Shown here: positions 26,279-34,701 of the stretch, one piece after another | How the letters are laid out: the number at the start of each line of letters is the position of its first letter | Numbering within the stretch: position 1 is the stretch's first letter | The notes under the pieces: model-generated | What the model saw: only the letters and a program-made list of their open reading frames with translations | Told to the model about the DNA's origin: nothing | Database searches by the model: none | Assembly (NCBI RefSeq): GCF_014652575.1 | Contig: NZ_BMZB01000001.1 | Coordinates: forward strand, 124,001 to 188,000 | DNA length: 64,000 bases | Direction of reading: 5' to 3' | Origin: Asticcacaulis endophyticus | Lineage (GTDB): Bacteria; Pseudomonadota; Alphaproteobacteria; Caulobacterales; Caulobacteraceae | Program-made: the position numbers and the translations under genes

Positions 26279-26620
26279 CTAATCGTCTCCACCTACATGG
26301 CGAAGAACCTCTGTGTGGGGGTCATGCCAATACCCGCCTATCCGGCGACGCGAGGCAAAGCGTTCAAATAAAGCCAGTGCTACTTCGTAAGACACCGGGC
26401 CATCTGCGACTACATGTGCGTCGAAATCGTCTCTGGTCAAAAAGGCCGCATAGGCAATGACGGAATATTTATCCGGCAGTTTCAGGGCTTTGAAAGCGGT
26501 TTCAATCTGACCAAGCGTATAGTATTTCGCACGGCCCCAGCCCTTTGCCAGTTCACGCGGTAATTGTCGGGCACACTTTTTGGCCGCCCTATGCCACTTG
26601 AAACGCTCAAACCAACCCAT
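26279..26620 (-). CDS. Small cytosolic protein, possibly DUF6559
   Basis: This 113-residue basic protein has an opening FERFKWHRAAKKCARQLPRELAKGWGRAKYYTLGQIETA. It resembles small proteins I know as DUF6559, but the call is tentative. It has no membrane segment or signal. The frame is clean from ATG 26620 to the stop, and codon use is like the neighbours. It is convergent with amn and divergent from pabB. Function unknown. Confidence 0.6.
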   Translation of the reverse strand: MGWFERFKWHRAAKKCARQLPRELAKGWGRAKYYTLGQIETAFKALKLPDKYSVIAYAAFLTRDDFDAHVVADGPVSYEVALALFERFASRRRIGGYWHDPHTEVLRHVGGDD

Positions 26621-26719
26621 CTCACCCCCTAGATCAAATTTGATTTTACGGCTTCCAGTTCAAAGTATTTTCGACAAATTTATTTGGCGAATAACTTTGA
26701 ACTGATTTTCACAAAAATA

Positions 26720-26876
26720 TGCGCCCGAAATCTGCTATGATTTGGGCGCACACAAGGATCAATGGACCTCCATCCATAGGCTTAAGGCTCCATACGACAA
26801 TACCAAGAGAGGGCAGTTGCAGACAGGGGCTTTAACCTAGTATTAGTGTGATCCTTCAAATGCTTATAATCGAATC
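26720..26876 (+). promoter_or_regulatory. pabB upstream region with hairpin and -10 box
   Basis: The 268 bases before pabB hold a stem of 12-13 bp (TGCGCCCGAAATC at 26720-26732 with GATTTGGGCGCA at 26739-26750). This is either a terminator-like hairpin or a leader element. A consensus -10 TATAAT lies at 26865-26870, overlapping a GAATC CcrM site at 26872-26876, close to the ATG at 26889. The hairpin lies upstream of that -10, so it is not necessarily transcribed with pabB. Confidence 0.4.
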
Positions 26877-26888
26877 AAGTTGTTGTGA

Positions 26889-28316
26889 ATGTCGGCTTTT
26901 GCCACGCCCCTGACCCACCTGCATGTGATCCGGCTGCCGTTCGTGGCGCCGGAGACTTTGTTTGAGGCGTGGTTTGAAACCGACCATAGTGTGGGCCTGA
27001 TTTCCGATGGTGGCCCTCAGGGGCGGTGGTCGTATCTAAGCTGCTATCCTGACGGCGTGACCACGCTGGAATTTGATGACGACACCGACCCAAAAGTGCT
27101 TCTGAAACAGTCGATTGCGCCGTTTAAAACGGCAGCCCACCCCGCCCATATCGGCGGCGATGCCACAACCGACCTGCCACCCTTTACCGGCGGCGTGATC
27201 GCGCTGGCGTCATTCGAAATGGGCATGCGGTTCGAACATTTAAAAAAACGTCCGTTCCGTGTCGAAGGGCGTAAGGCCTGGCCCGAACTGCATATCCTGC
27301 GCTACCCCGCTGTGCTGGCGTTTGATCACAGGACGCGCACGCTTTTGTCATTGGGCCGCGGTCGCGACGACTATGCCGCCCGCAATGCCGCCGATACGAT
27401 GCGTAAAGCCTTCAATGCCGCGCTTAAGCATCCGGCGACCGGCCTGATCCGCAACGGTCCGCTGGTTTGTGCGCCGCTTACGCTTGAAACCAGCGATCAG
27501 GTTCACGAGGACAAGGTGTCTAACCTGATCCAGCAAATTCACGCCGGCGACCTGTTTCAGGCCAATCTGGCGCGCGGCTGGCAGGGCACGCTGAAAGATG
27601 ATGTCACCCTGGGCCGGGTATTACGCGACCTCAACCGGGCGGGGCCCGCGCCCTTCGGAGCAGCGCTGCGCCTAAAAGGGCGCGCCATTATTTCCAACAG
27701 CCCGGAACGGTTCATAAGTTTAAGCCCCGACGGTCATCTGGAAACCCGCCCCATTAAGGGCACCCGCCCGCGCGGCACTACCCCCGCCACCGATAAGACC
27801 TTAAGTGACGCCTTGCTGAAAAGCCCCAAGGATCGCGCCGAAAATCTGATGATTGTTGACCTGATGCGCCATGATCTATCGAAGGTAAGCGAAGTCGGTT
27901 CGGTCAGGGTCACCGCGCTTAATGCCCTTGAAACCTACCCCAGCGTTCATCATCTGGTCTCGACCGTGACGGGGCAGCTCTCGCCCGGTCTTGATGCCGC
28001 CGATGTCATTTGCGCGACCTTCCCGCCGGGCTCGATTTCCGGCGCGCCCAAGGTGCAGGCCCTTAAGGTCATTCAGGAATTAGAGGCTCCGCGCGGCCCC
28101 TACTGCGGGTCGTTGATGGTGATCGATGCCGAGGGCGGCATGGACTCCAGCGTGCTGATCCGCACCATAGCGCTTGAAAAAGACGACCACAGCGTCTGGC
28201 ATTTGCGGGTGTGTGCGGGGGGCGGGATTGTCGCCGACAGCGTGCCGCATGAGGAGCGGATTGAGACGGAAACCAAACTTAAACTGATCCGGTCAGTGCT
28301 TGAAGGCACGAGCTAA
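26889..28316 (+). CDS. pabB: Aminodeoxychorismate synthase component I
   Basis: PabB aminates chorismate to 4-amino-4-deoxychorismate for folate synthesis, with ammonia from PabA. The 475-residue protein has the chorismate-binding domain in its C-terminal half. The PIKGTRPRG motif is present; Lys at this place marks PabB, where anthranilate synthase has Ala. Other motifs are LMIVDLMRHDLSKV, FPPGSISGAPKVQAL and LRVCAGGGIVADSVPHEE. There is no fused aminotransferase or lyase domain. It is convergent with the TadE-like genes, and PabA is not in the window. Confidence 0.92.
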   Translation: MSAFATPLTHLHVIRLPFVAPETLFEAWFETDHSVGLISDGGPQGRWSYLSCYPDGVTTLEFDDDTDPKVLLKQSIAPFKTAAHPAHIGGDATTDLPPFTGGVIALASFEMGMRFEHLKKRPFRVEGRKAWPELHILRYPAVLAFDHRTRTLLSLGRGRDDYAARNAADTMRKAFNAALKHPATGLIRNGPLVCAPLTLETSDQVHEDKVSNLIQQIHAGDLFQANLARGWQGTLKDDVTLGRVLRDLNRAGPAPFGAALRLKGRAIISNSPERFISLSPDGHLETRPIKGTRPRGTTPATDKTLSDALLKSPKDRAENLMIVDLMRHDLSKVSEVGSVRVTALNALETYPSVHHLVSTVTGQLSPGLDAADVICATFPPGSISGAPKVQALKVIQELEAPRGPYCGSLMVIDAEGGMDSSVLIRTIALEKDDHSVWHLRVCAGGGIVADSVPHEERIETETKLKLIRSVLEGTS

Positions 28317-28323
28317 CCGCGCT

Positions 28324-28896
28324 TTAAGACGTTTTTCTCACCACCACACTGCCGTTACGGGGGTGGTGATAGAATGTATCCTTAAACTGGCTTTGCGCCG
28401 GCAAAAAGCTGTGCAGCGGCGAGTCGTAATCATACTCGACCTCGGTCACGATCAGGCTCTGCCCCACCGGAAGCTGAGCCGTGGTGATCGCCGACACGAC
28501 CGGCGAGTCGTTGGTGTTCTTCTGCGTCCAGATATGCGGATCGCTCCAGATGACCTTGGCCTTATTGTCGGTCTTGTCCATAGTCACGCAGGTCACGCGC
28601 ACCTTTAGCGCAGCACCGCCATCAAACGGGGCGATGATGCTGTCGCCGATTTCAAACAGATCGGTCATATTGGCATTGGTCAGGCTTTCCGACTGGGCCG
28701 CCAGATCACCGATCGAAGCCGCCAGGTGCGACGCCTTACGAGACGCCATCATGGCCAGCGTCAATTCCGCCAGCCCCAGATAAAGCGTAATCAGAATGGG
28801 CGCGATCAGCGCAAACTCCACCGCCGACACGCCCCGGCGGTCTTTGGCGAACCGGCGCAGCGTATTAAACGGATTGAGTGCACGCAAAATACCCAT
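28324..28896 (-). CDS. TadE-like pseudopilin-type pilus protein (second of pair)
   Basis: This 190-residue protein has the TadE/TadF layout: a basic N-terminus and DRRGVSAVEFALIAPILITLY, where the prepilin-like Gly precedes the hydrophobic helix at about residues 25-48. A periplasmic domain with mixed strands follows. TadE/F are minor pseudopilins of Flp pili processed by the prepilin peptidase. It overlaps the next upstream gene by one base, so the pair is coupled. Convergent with pabB. Confidence 0.82.
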   Translation of the reverse strand: MGILRALNPFNTLRRFAKDRRGVSAVEFALIAPILITLYLGLAELTLAMMASRKASHLAASIGDLAAQSESLTNANMTDLFEIGDSIIAPFDGGAALKVRVTCVTMDKTDNKAKVIWSDPHIWTQKNTNDSPVVSAITTAQLPVGQSLIVTEVEYDYDSPLHSFLPAQSQFKDTFYHHPRNGSVVVRKTS

Positions 28897-29456
28897 CAGA
28901 ACGGCTCGTTTCTAAAGATGACCTGGGTGGTCAGAACCGCATCCCCATTGGAAAGAGTCGCCATGCCCGAACTGAGGATCGGCGTGATCAGGCTGTAGGA
29001 ATAATAGGCGCTGACCAGTTGGATACTGCTCGATCCGCCCAGATCGTAGCTGAAATTGGCCTCTTCGAACTCTCCCTCCACGATCGGCGGCGTCAGGTCG
29101 ACCCCGGTGAAGTTATCAAAGGTTTCGACATCAATCTGCAGGTCATTCATGCAGGTGGCGGCGACCCAGCCCATATTGTCGCAGATTTGCTGACGAAAGC
29201 TGGTGGCGTCGGAATTTTCACCGGTCAAGATACCCATACGGATTTCGCGCGCCGCCGCCTGGGTGGCATTATCCAGCAAGACGCTGACGATAATAAACAG
29301 CGCCAGTTCCAGACAGCCGAAAATCAGCAGGATCAGCGGCCCGGCGATCAAAGCAAATTCGACCGCGGCACTGCCTTTGCGGTCGCGCAGTCCCGCGCTC
29401 GCCCGTCGCCGCGCCGCTGTCAGCCATGTTCTGTAACGCCGCACCGCATTGAACAT
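28896..29456 (-). CDS. TadE-like pilus protein (first of pair)
   Basis: This 186-residue TadE family member has the processing region RDRKGSAAVEFALIAGPLILLIFG at about residues 25-48, typical of pseudopilins with Gly/Ser before the Glu-containing helix. The C-terminal domain holds two cysteines in the periplasmic part (QICDNMG, ATCMND). It lies three bases from the secretin-N-domain gene upstream and overlaps the second TadE-like gene downstream. These three genes form one unit divergent from pilA. Confidence 0.82.
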   Translation of the reverse strand: MFNAVRRYRTWLTAARRRASAGLRDRKGSAAVEFALIAGPLILLIFGCLELALFIIVSVLLDNATQAAAREIRMGILTGENSDATSFRQQICDNMGWVAATCMNDLQIDVETFDNFTGVDLTPPIVEGEFEEANFSYDLGGSSSIQLVSAYYSYSLITPILSSGMATLSNGDAVLTTQVIFRNEPF

Positions 29457-29459
29457 GAT

Positions 29460-29885
29460 TTAGGGAACCGAGGCCACTTCGGTAGAGGTCACAACGCCCG
29501 ACGCATCTTCCTGCGTCTGGCAGGTGGCGGCACAGACGACCGATGACGATTTCAGACCTTTATAGACGGTGACGACGCCCTTGGCGTTCGAGGCCTGAGC
29601 CACAACGACATCGCCGTCAAAGATCACCCGGCCATACTTATCGGTAATAGTGACCCCGGACCGGCCAAAGCTGCGGCCGACAATAAAGATAGTGCGCGTA
29701 TCGACCACCGTGACATCGGCGATATCGGGATTACCGACAATGACGTTGCCCGCGGGCGCCGATAAGGCGATGCGGGTGGCATGGTTCTTTTCGATCTGAA
29801 GCTTTTGCGCCGCCTGCACCGGAGCCGCCGCCATAAGCGCGCAGACACCAAACACAGATAGGGCCGCTTTAAGTTTACGGGTCAT
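29460..29885 (-). CDS. Secretin N-terminal-domain protein (CpaC-N-like)
   Basis: This exported protein of about 141 residues starts with a signal peptide (MTRKLKAALSVFGVCALMAA, cleavage after VQA). It then has only the pilus-assembly N-terminal domain found at the front of CpaC/RcpA secretins (HATRIALSAPAGNVIVGNPDIADVTVVDTRTIFIVG). There is no secretin channel domain. The full CpaC in the same locus carries its own version of this domain. I chose ATG 29885; ATG 29897 is also possible. It probably acts in the periplasm with the pilus. Confidence 0.8.
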   Translation of the reverse strand: MTRKLKAALSVFGVCALMAAAPVQAAQKLQIEKNHATRIALSAPAGNVIVGNPDIADVTVVDTRTIFIVGRSFGRSGVTITDKYGRVIFDGDVVVAQASNAKGVVTVYKGLKSSSVVCAATCQTQEDASGVVTSTEVASVP

Positions 29886-29942
29886 ATAAGAATCCATTCT
29901 GGTCTCAAAAAGGCCCCCCTTAAGGCGGGCGCGTGACATCAC

Positions 29943-30260
29943 TATAGTCCGAACCCCTAAGCGTCCGGTTTAGAAAAAGGGTAAACAAAAAATATTTAAA
30001 AATACTAAATGCAATATTAACGCGGAAAATATGATTTAATTCATGCGTAAACATGTTTAATCAAAATTAAACTTAATACATATTCATAGTAAATGCCTGT
30101 TAACTATAGAAAATTTTGCAAAAATCTTATTTATTTACTCGTAATTAATCACGCTGCGTTAAATTCAATCTCGTGTTCGGGAGACATTGACCCATTTACA
30201 GGGGCCCGAAACAAGTAAATGGATCAACAACCCCAAATCTAACCTTTAAGGAACTTCCTC
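29943..30260 (+). promoter_or_regulatory. AT-rich pilA control region
   Basis: This 318-bp AT-rich stretch separates the divergent pilus units. TTAA words (CtrA half-sites) occur at 30017, 30036, 30057, 30067, 30073, 30100, 30145 and 30159, but none pair with the canonical N7 spacing; 30057 and 30067 are spaced N6. A hairpin CCATTTAC/GTAAATGG (30192-30199 with 30215-30222) lies in the likely pilA 5' untranslated region. I see no convincing sigma-54 promoter. Confidence 0.5.
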
Positions 30261-30455
30261 ATGATCAAGTTTGTAAAGTCTTTCGCCAAGAACGAATCCG
30301 GCGCAACTGCCATTGAATATGGTCTGATCGCCGCCCTGATCGCCGTCGCTCTGATCACCGTGTTGGGCACGCTGGGCACCAAGCTGACCAGCACCTTCCA
30401 GTCGGTTGAAGACGGCCTGCCGACCGCTGCCGCTCCGGCTGGTGGCGAAGGTTAA
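30261..30455 (+). CDS. pilA: Flp/Fap major pilin PilA
   Basis: This is the 64-residue Flp pilin precursor. The leader ends at NESG, with the processing site before ATAIEYGLIAALIAVALIT; the Glu-Tyr pair is diagnostic of Flp pilins. The tail is Pro/Ala/Gly-rich. AAGGAA lies eight bases before the ATG. It is followed by a terminator and a second pilin gene. In caulobacters PilA forms polar pili at the swarmer pole. Confidence 0.95.
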   Translation: MIKFVKSFAKNESGATAIEYGLIAALIAVALITVLGTLGTKLTSTFQSVEDGLPTAAAPAGGEG

Positions 30456-30491
30456 TCTTAACCTTCTCGGACACTAAGTCTGAAATTAATG

Positions 30492-30528
30492 GAGGCCGCA
30501 GATACGCAGTTGTCTGCGGCCTTTACTT
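30492..30528 (+). terminator. Intrinsic terminator of pilA
   Basis: The 9-bp stem GGCCGCAGA/TCTGCGGCC (30494-30502 with 30513-30521) is followed by TTTACTTTA. It sits 40 bases after pilA and separates its high-level transcript from the cpa genes. Confidence 0.85.
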
Positions 30529-30574
30529 TATCGGCGTATGCGGCGCGCGACCTTGCTTTCAACGAGAATCCCTC

Positions 30575-30760
30575 ATGATCAAGACATTCATCCGCGATGA
30601 ACGCGGCGCCACGGCCATAGAATACGGGTTGATCTGCGCCCTGATATTCCTCGGCATCGTTACCGCCATAGGCAGTTACTCCGAGAAAACGGATGGCATG
30701 TATAATTATATTGGCGACACAATCGATGAAGCCATCGGCGGCGAAACCGACGCGTCCTAA
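30575..30760 (+). CDS. Second Flp family pilin
   Basis: This 61-residue paralogue of PilA has the same processing site (DERG then ATAIEYGLICALIFLGIVT) but an acidic, Ser/Thr-poor tail (YNYIGDTIDEAIGGETDAS) and a Cys within the helix. It could be a minor pilin. It lies between the pilA terminator and cpaA, with a poorer ribosome site than pilA. Confidence 0.9.
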   Translation: MIKTFIRDERGATAIEYGLICALIFLGIVTAIGSYSEKTDGMYNYIGDTIDEAIGGETDAS

Positions 30761-30855
30761 GCTTAAGCAATTGTTCAATACCCTGTCTTAGATTTGGGGC
30801 CTTAGAATTGCTCTTAGATTTGAGCTGACATAAATTGCCCCAGGTAGATATATCC

Positions 30856-31365
30856 ATGAACATCGCCGGTATCGTCTTTATGCTTGTGTTTCCGGCCTGC
30901 CTGATCTGGGCGGCGATCAGCGATCTGCGCACCATGACCATTTCCAACCGCCTGTGCCTTATTCTGGCTGGCGGTTTTTATCCGGCCGCCCTGTTGCTGG
31001 GCCTGAACCCCATACTGATCGGTCTTCATAGCTTGTTGGCCTTTGCCGTGCTTTTGGCCGGTATGGCCATGTTCGCCGCCGGATGGATGGGCGGCGGCGA
31101 TGCCAAGCTGATGACGGCGGCCAGTCTATGGCTCGGCCTGAGTGCCGCCCTGCCGTTCGTGTTTTATGTCGCCCTGATGGGCGGGGCCCTGACCGTGATC
31201 TTCCTGATCCTGCGCAAGCTGTTTAAGCGCCATACCGACACCATGTCCGGCTGGCAGCAGCGCCTGATGACCGATAAGGGCGGCATCCCTTATGGGGTTG
31301 CCATTTTCGCGGGCGCCCTGCTCGCTGCCCCCAGCGGTGCGCTGTTTAAGCTGGCGGGATTATAA
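30856..31365 (+). CDS. cpaA: Prepilin peptidase CpaA (A24 family)
   Basis: This inner-membrane aspartic protease of 169 residues cleaves Flp prepilins and pseudopilins. The two catalytic aspartates are in AAISDLRTMTISN near residue 25 and GGGDAKLMTAA near residue 80. There are about five membrane helices. ATG 30856 is chosen over an in-frame TTG 21 bases earlier. A block of REP-like repeats separates it from cpaB. Confidence 0.93.
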   Translation: MNIAGIVFMLVFPACLIWAAISDLRTMTISNRLCLILAGGFYPAALLLGLNPILIGLHSLLAFAVLLAGMAMFAAGWMGGGDAKLMTAASLWLGLSAALPFVFYVALMGGALTVIFLILRKLFKRHTDTMSGWQQRLMTDKGGIPYGVAIFAGALLAAPSGALFKLAGL

Positions 31366-31371
31366 TCTTTT

Positions 31372-31511
31372 CTCCTCCCCATATCATGGGGAGGTGGCAG
31401 CCTGTTAAGGCTGACAGAGGGGTACATGGCCGTCCGTACCCCTCCGTCTCGTAAACTCGACACCTCCCCACACGTGGGGAGGAGAGGCTCTCCTGCAACA
31501 GGGGAGGTTCT
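31372..31511. repeat. REP-like repeats R4-R6 (inverted pair plus partial)
   Basis: R4 (31372-31425) runs CTCCTCCCC, loop, GGGGAGGTGGCAGC, a small hairpin, then GACAGAGGGGTAC. R5 (31436-31484) is its inverted partner, ending CTCGACACCTCCCC, loop, GGGGAGGAG. A partial copy CTCCTGCAACAGGGGAGG follows to 31511. The head-to-head pair resembles a BIME. It lies between cpaA and cpaB. Confidence 0.75.
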
Positions 31512-31573
31512 AATGCCTAAAAACACCATCAAATTAAGAAATTAACGTATCGCCGTCTTTCTTTAGGCAGACG

Positions 31574-31609
31574 TTAACCACCCTTAAGACATGGTCAACC
31601 TGGATTGAT
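31574..31609 (+). promoter_or_regulatory. cpaB upstream CtrA-like site
   Basis: TTAACCACCCTTAAG at 31574-31588 is two TTAA half-sites spaced N6, one base short of the CtrA consensus. A GATTC CcrM site lies near 31606. It precedes cpaB by about 90 bases. CtrA control of cpa genes is known in Caulobacter; binding here is inference. Confidence 0.35.
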
Positions 31610-31675
31610 TCACATGTGCGCCATAGCTCGGCCCACAGCCCAAGGGGAACTAAGGGCAAACTAGGGATAGACTTC

Positions 31676-32593
31676 ATGAAGGCATCACGCATCGTCGTGT
31701 TCGGAGTGGCTGCGATCGCAGCCCTGCTGCTAGCCTTTGTCGTGCGCGGACTGGTCGCCGGTAAGGGCTCGAAAGCCGCTTCCGCTCAGGTCGCCGTCGC
31801 CGCTGTGCAGGTACCAACCGTCAAGGTTCTGGTTGCCGCCCGCGATCTCAAGCCCGGTGAACGTCTGGCCGAAGCCGACCTGACCTGGATGGAATGGCCC
31901 GAAGCCTCACTTGTCCCCGCCTATGTCACCGACGGCGAAGTCACCACCCCTCTGCCGCCCGAAGAAGAAACCAAGGTCGAGGCCAAGGTCAAAACCGCGG
32001 CTAAAAAAGCCGGTGATGCCGCTGAAAAGGCCCTAGCCCCCACGGCGGGTATGGAAGCCTATCTGAACGGCGTGGTCCGCGAAGAGATCACCAAGAACGA
32101 GCCGATCACCGACCGCAAAATCGTGCGCGCCGATGAAGGGGGCTTCATGGCCGTCATGCTGGAGCCCGGCAAGCGCGCCATGGCCGTGCCAATTTCGGCT
32201 GAGAATGCCGCCGCAGGCTTCGTCCTGCCCGGCGACCGGGTCGACATCATGGTCAGCCGTGAAATCCCGCGCGCCAATGGCAACGGCAACATGCAGGTGG
32301 TTGAGCCGGTCTTACGCAACATCAAGGTTCTGGCCATCGACCAGAACCTTCAGGCCGCCGCCGATCAGCAAACCGTTATTGGCGCGACCGCCACACTGGA
32401 GCTTAGCCCCGAAGATGGTCAGGCTCTGGCACTGGCCCGCTCGCAGGGGTCTTTGTCGCTGATGCTACGCTCATACGCTGATGCCGGTGGCGCCAGTGGC
32501 CGCGTCACCCCCGAAGATACCAGTCAAATGACGTCCAATACAGTGCGTGTCTTCCGCAACGGACAGGCCTCGGAGGTCACAGTTTCGCGATGA
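31676..32593 (+). CDS. cpaB: Flp pilus assembly protein CpaB (RcpC)
   Basis: CpaB is a periplasmic SAF-domain protein anchored by an N-terminal helix (IVVFGVAAIAALLLAFVVRGL). Of 305 residues, the SAF part is VLVAARDLKPGERLAEADLTWMEWP at about 45-75. An Ala/Lys/Glu-rich insertion follows near 95-120. The RcpC-type body contains MLEPGKRAMAVPISAENAAAGFVLPGDRVDIMVS. ATG 31676 is chosen from the membrane-helix position. It overlaps cpaC by four bases (ATGA). Confidence 0.92.
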   Translation: MKASRIVVFGVAAIAALLLAFVVRGLVAGKGSKAASAQVAVAAVQVPTVKVLVAARDLKPGERLAEADLTWMEWPEASLVPAYVTDGEVTTPLPPEEETKVEAKVKTAAKKAGDAAEKALAPTAGMEAYLNGVVREEITKNEPITDRKIVRADEGGFMAVMLEPGKRAMAVPISAENAAAGFVLPGDRVDIMVSREIPRANGNGNMQVVEPVLRNIKVLAIDQNLQAAADQQTVIGATATLELSPEDGQALALARSQGSLSLMLRSYADAGGASGRVTPEDTSQMTSNTVRVFRNGQASEVTVSR

Positions 32594-34026
32594 TCAGACT
32601 GAAACCTTTCATACTTCCTGCCCTTATGGCCGCCGCAGCCCTCGCCTGCGCCGGCCATCAAGCGTCTGCGCAATCCGCTCAGGGTATGGGCGTCACCACC
32701 CAAAGTGGCAATGTCAAAACTCAGGTGCTCAACCTGCCCAAGGGCCGCTCCGCCATTGTCGATCTGCCGGTCGAAGCGCGCGACGTGTTCGTTTCCAACC
32801 CCGCCGTGGCTGATGCCGTGCTGAAAACGCCTAAGCGCATTTTCGTGCTGGGTGTGGCTCCGGGTCAGTCTGACGCCATCTTTTTCGACGGTCTGGGCCG
32901 TCAGATCCTCAACCTCAATATCCGTGTCGATGCGCCGACCGATCAGTTGAGCGACACCATTTCACGCCTGTTCCCCGGCGCTCAGGTCGAAGCCCAGAGC
33001 CTGAACGGCAAGATCCTGCTGTCGGGTCTGGTGTCCAACAATGGCGAGGCCGAGCAGATCCAGCGTCTGGCCGCCTCCTTCGTGACCAAACCCGAAGACG
33101 TGATCAACATGCTGTCCATCCGCGGGCAGGATCAGGTGATGCTTAAGGTCCGTGTGGCCGAGGTACAGCGCTCGACCATCAAGCAGTTAGGCTTTGACAC
33201 CAACGCCATTATCGGACGGCTGGGCGGCGATACATTTACCTTCGCCAACAGCCCCGGCTACAGCATCAACGGCACCCTATCGGGCGGCGCATCGGGCAAC
33301 TATGTCCAGAGCGACCCGACCAGCAGTGGCTTGCGCAACGTCGACGCCACCATCGAAGCCTTTGAGCGCGTCGGCCTGCTGCGTACCCTGGCTGAGCCCA
33401 ACCTGACCGCCGTATCGGGCGAAGCCGCCAAGTTTCTGGCCGGTGGTGAATTCCCTGTGCCTACGGGTCAGGACAATCAGGGCCGCGTGTCGGTTGAGTT
33501 CAAACCCTTCGGTGTGGGCTTAGGCTTTACGCCGGTCGTGCTGTCCAGCGGCCGCATTTCGCTTAAACTCTCGACCGAAGTATCGGAACTGTCCGCCAAC
33601 GGATCGATCTCGATTACCGATACCTTAAGCGTGCCGGCCATATCGGTGCGCCGGGTTGAAACCAGCGTGGAAATGGCCTCCGGCTCGTCGCTGATGATCG
33701 CCGGCCTGTTGCAATCAGAGTATCGTCAGGCGGTCGATGCCCTGCCCGGCATGACCACCCTGCCGGTTATCGGCACCCTGTTCCGGTCGCGCGACTTCCT
33801 GAACCGTGAAACGGAACTGGTGGTCATCGTAACCCCCTATCTGGTGTCGCCGACCCGCCCTGATGCTCTGCAAACCCCGGCGGATAATCTGCAAATCGCC
33901 CACGACCTGTCGAGCACCTTCATCGGCAATATGAACAAGGTCATCAAGGATCGCGGTGGCTATCCGCAATCGTCATCCCCCTCCGGCGCCCCTTATCAGG
34001 CGCCGGTCGGTTATGTGATTGAATAG
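32590..34026 (+). CDS. cpaC: Flp pilus secretin CpaC (RcpA)
   Basis: This is the outer-membrane secretin channel for the Flp pilus, 478 residues. A signal peptide (LPALMAAAALACAGHQASAQ) comes first, then the pilus N domain (VFVSNPAVADAVLKTPKRIFVLGVAPGQSDAI), a BON-like segment (LNGKILLSGLVSNNGEAEQIQRLA), and the secretin core from about residue 255. Core landmarks are LRTLAEPNLTAVSGEAAKFLAGGEFPVP and VETSVEMASGSSLMIAGLL. It is coupled to cpaB and followed by cpaD nine bases later. Confidence 0.94.
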   Translation: MIRLKPFILPALMAAAALACAGHQASAQSAQGMGVTTQSGNVKTQVLNLPKGRSAIVDLPVEARDVFVSNPAVADAVLKTPKRIFVLGVAPGQSDAIFFDGLGRQILNLNIRVDAPTDQLSDTISRLFPGAQVEAQSLNGKILLSGLVSNNGEAEQIQRLAASFVTKPEDVINMLSIRGQDQVMLKVRVAEVQRSTIKQLGFDTNAIIGRLGGDTFTFANSPGYSINGTLSGGASGNYVQSDPTSSGLRNVDATIEAFERVGLLRTLAEPNLTAVSGEAAKFLAGGEFPVPTGQDNQGRVSVEFKPFGVGLGFTPVVLSSGRISLKLSTEVSELSANGSISITDTLSVPAISVRRVETSVEMASGSSLMIAGLLQSEYRQAVDALPGMTTLPVIGTLFRSRDFLNRETELVVIVTPYLVSPTRPDALQTPADNLQIAHDLSSTFIGNMNKVIKDRGGYPQSSSPSGAPYQAPVGYVIE

Positions 34027-34035
34027 GAGATCAGG

Positions 34036-34689
34036 ATGAAAACCCTATCTGTCCCAGCGATTATCCTTGGTGCATTTACGCTGACGGCCTGCGCCAGCGA
34101 TGGCCAGCCGAACGCCGTGGCACCGCTTTTGCCAACCTCCCAATACAGCTTAGAGGCGCAAGCCCGCGAAGACGCGCCGGTACATTTGCGCTTTTCTGCG
34201 GATCGCCTGTCGACCAATCAGATGACTGCGCTCGATAAACTCAGTGCACGGTCGGACAGCACCGACATCATCATCACCACCGGCCCGCGCCCCACTTCGG
34301 AAAGCTATGGCCGTCTGGTGTCTGACTATCTTGTGTCCCAAGGGGTCGACCCGCGCTCGGTTAGCTATCGCACCGTAGTGGAACACCCTGCCGATATCGT
34401 CTCGCTTACACTGGTCAGCTACCGCGCCCGCAATCTTGACTGCAACCGTTCGTGGGAGAACCTGTCGCGCACCGCCAGTAACACCCCGCACAGCAATTTC
34501 GGCTGCGCGGTTACGGCCAACATGGCCGCCCAGATTGCCGATCCGCGTGACATTGCCGCCCCGACCGCCACGACACCTGCCGATGCCGGCCGTAAGACCA
34601 CGGTCATCGATAAGTACCGTAAGGGCGAAGTCACTTCCTCTGCCGATAATGCCGCCGCGACCTCCGCCATTTCCGACGCGGTCAAGTAA
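34036..34689 (+). CDS. cpaD: Pilus assembly lipoprotein CpaD
   Basis: CpaD is a lipoprotein that helps place the secretin. The signal ends in the lipobox LTAC (Cys 19). The 217 residues include VHLRFSADRLSTNQMTALDKL, an OmpA-like peptidoglycan-facing pattern, and LDCNRSWENLSRTASNTPHSNFGCAVTANMAAQIADPRD near the middle, the family signature with two conserved cysteines. AGGAG lies seven bases before the ATG. Confidence 0.92.
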   Translation: MKTLSVPAIILGAFTLTACASDGQPNAVAPLLPTSQYSLEAQAREDAPVHLRFSADRLSTNQMTALDKLSARSDSTDIIITTGPRPTSESYGRLVSDYLVSQGVDPRSVSYRTVVEHPADIVSLTLVSYRARNLDCNRSWENLSRTASNTPHSNFGCAVTANMAAQIADPRDIAAPTATTPADAGRKTTVIDKYRKGEVTSSADNAAATSAISDAVK

Positions 34690-34701
34690 GGTAAGTCAAA
34701 C

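Noticed and set aside
30001-30170. Canonical CtrA box upstream of pilA
   Set aside because: Many TTAA words occur in the AT-rich region but no pair has the N7 spacing; only an N6 pair was found.
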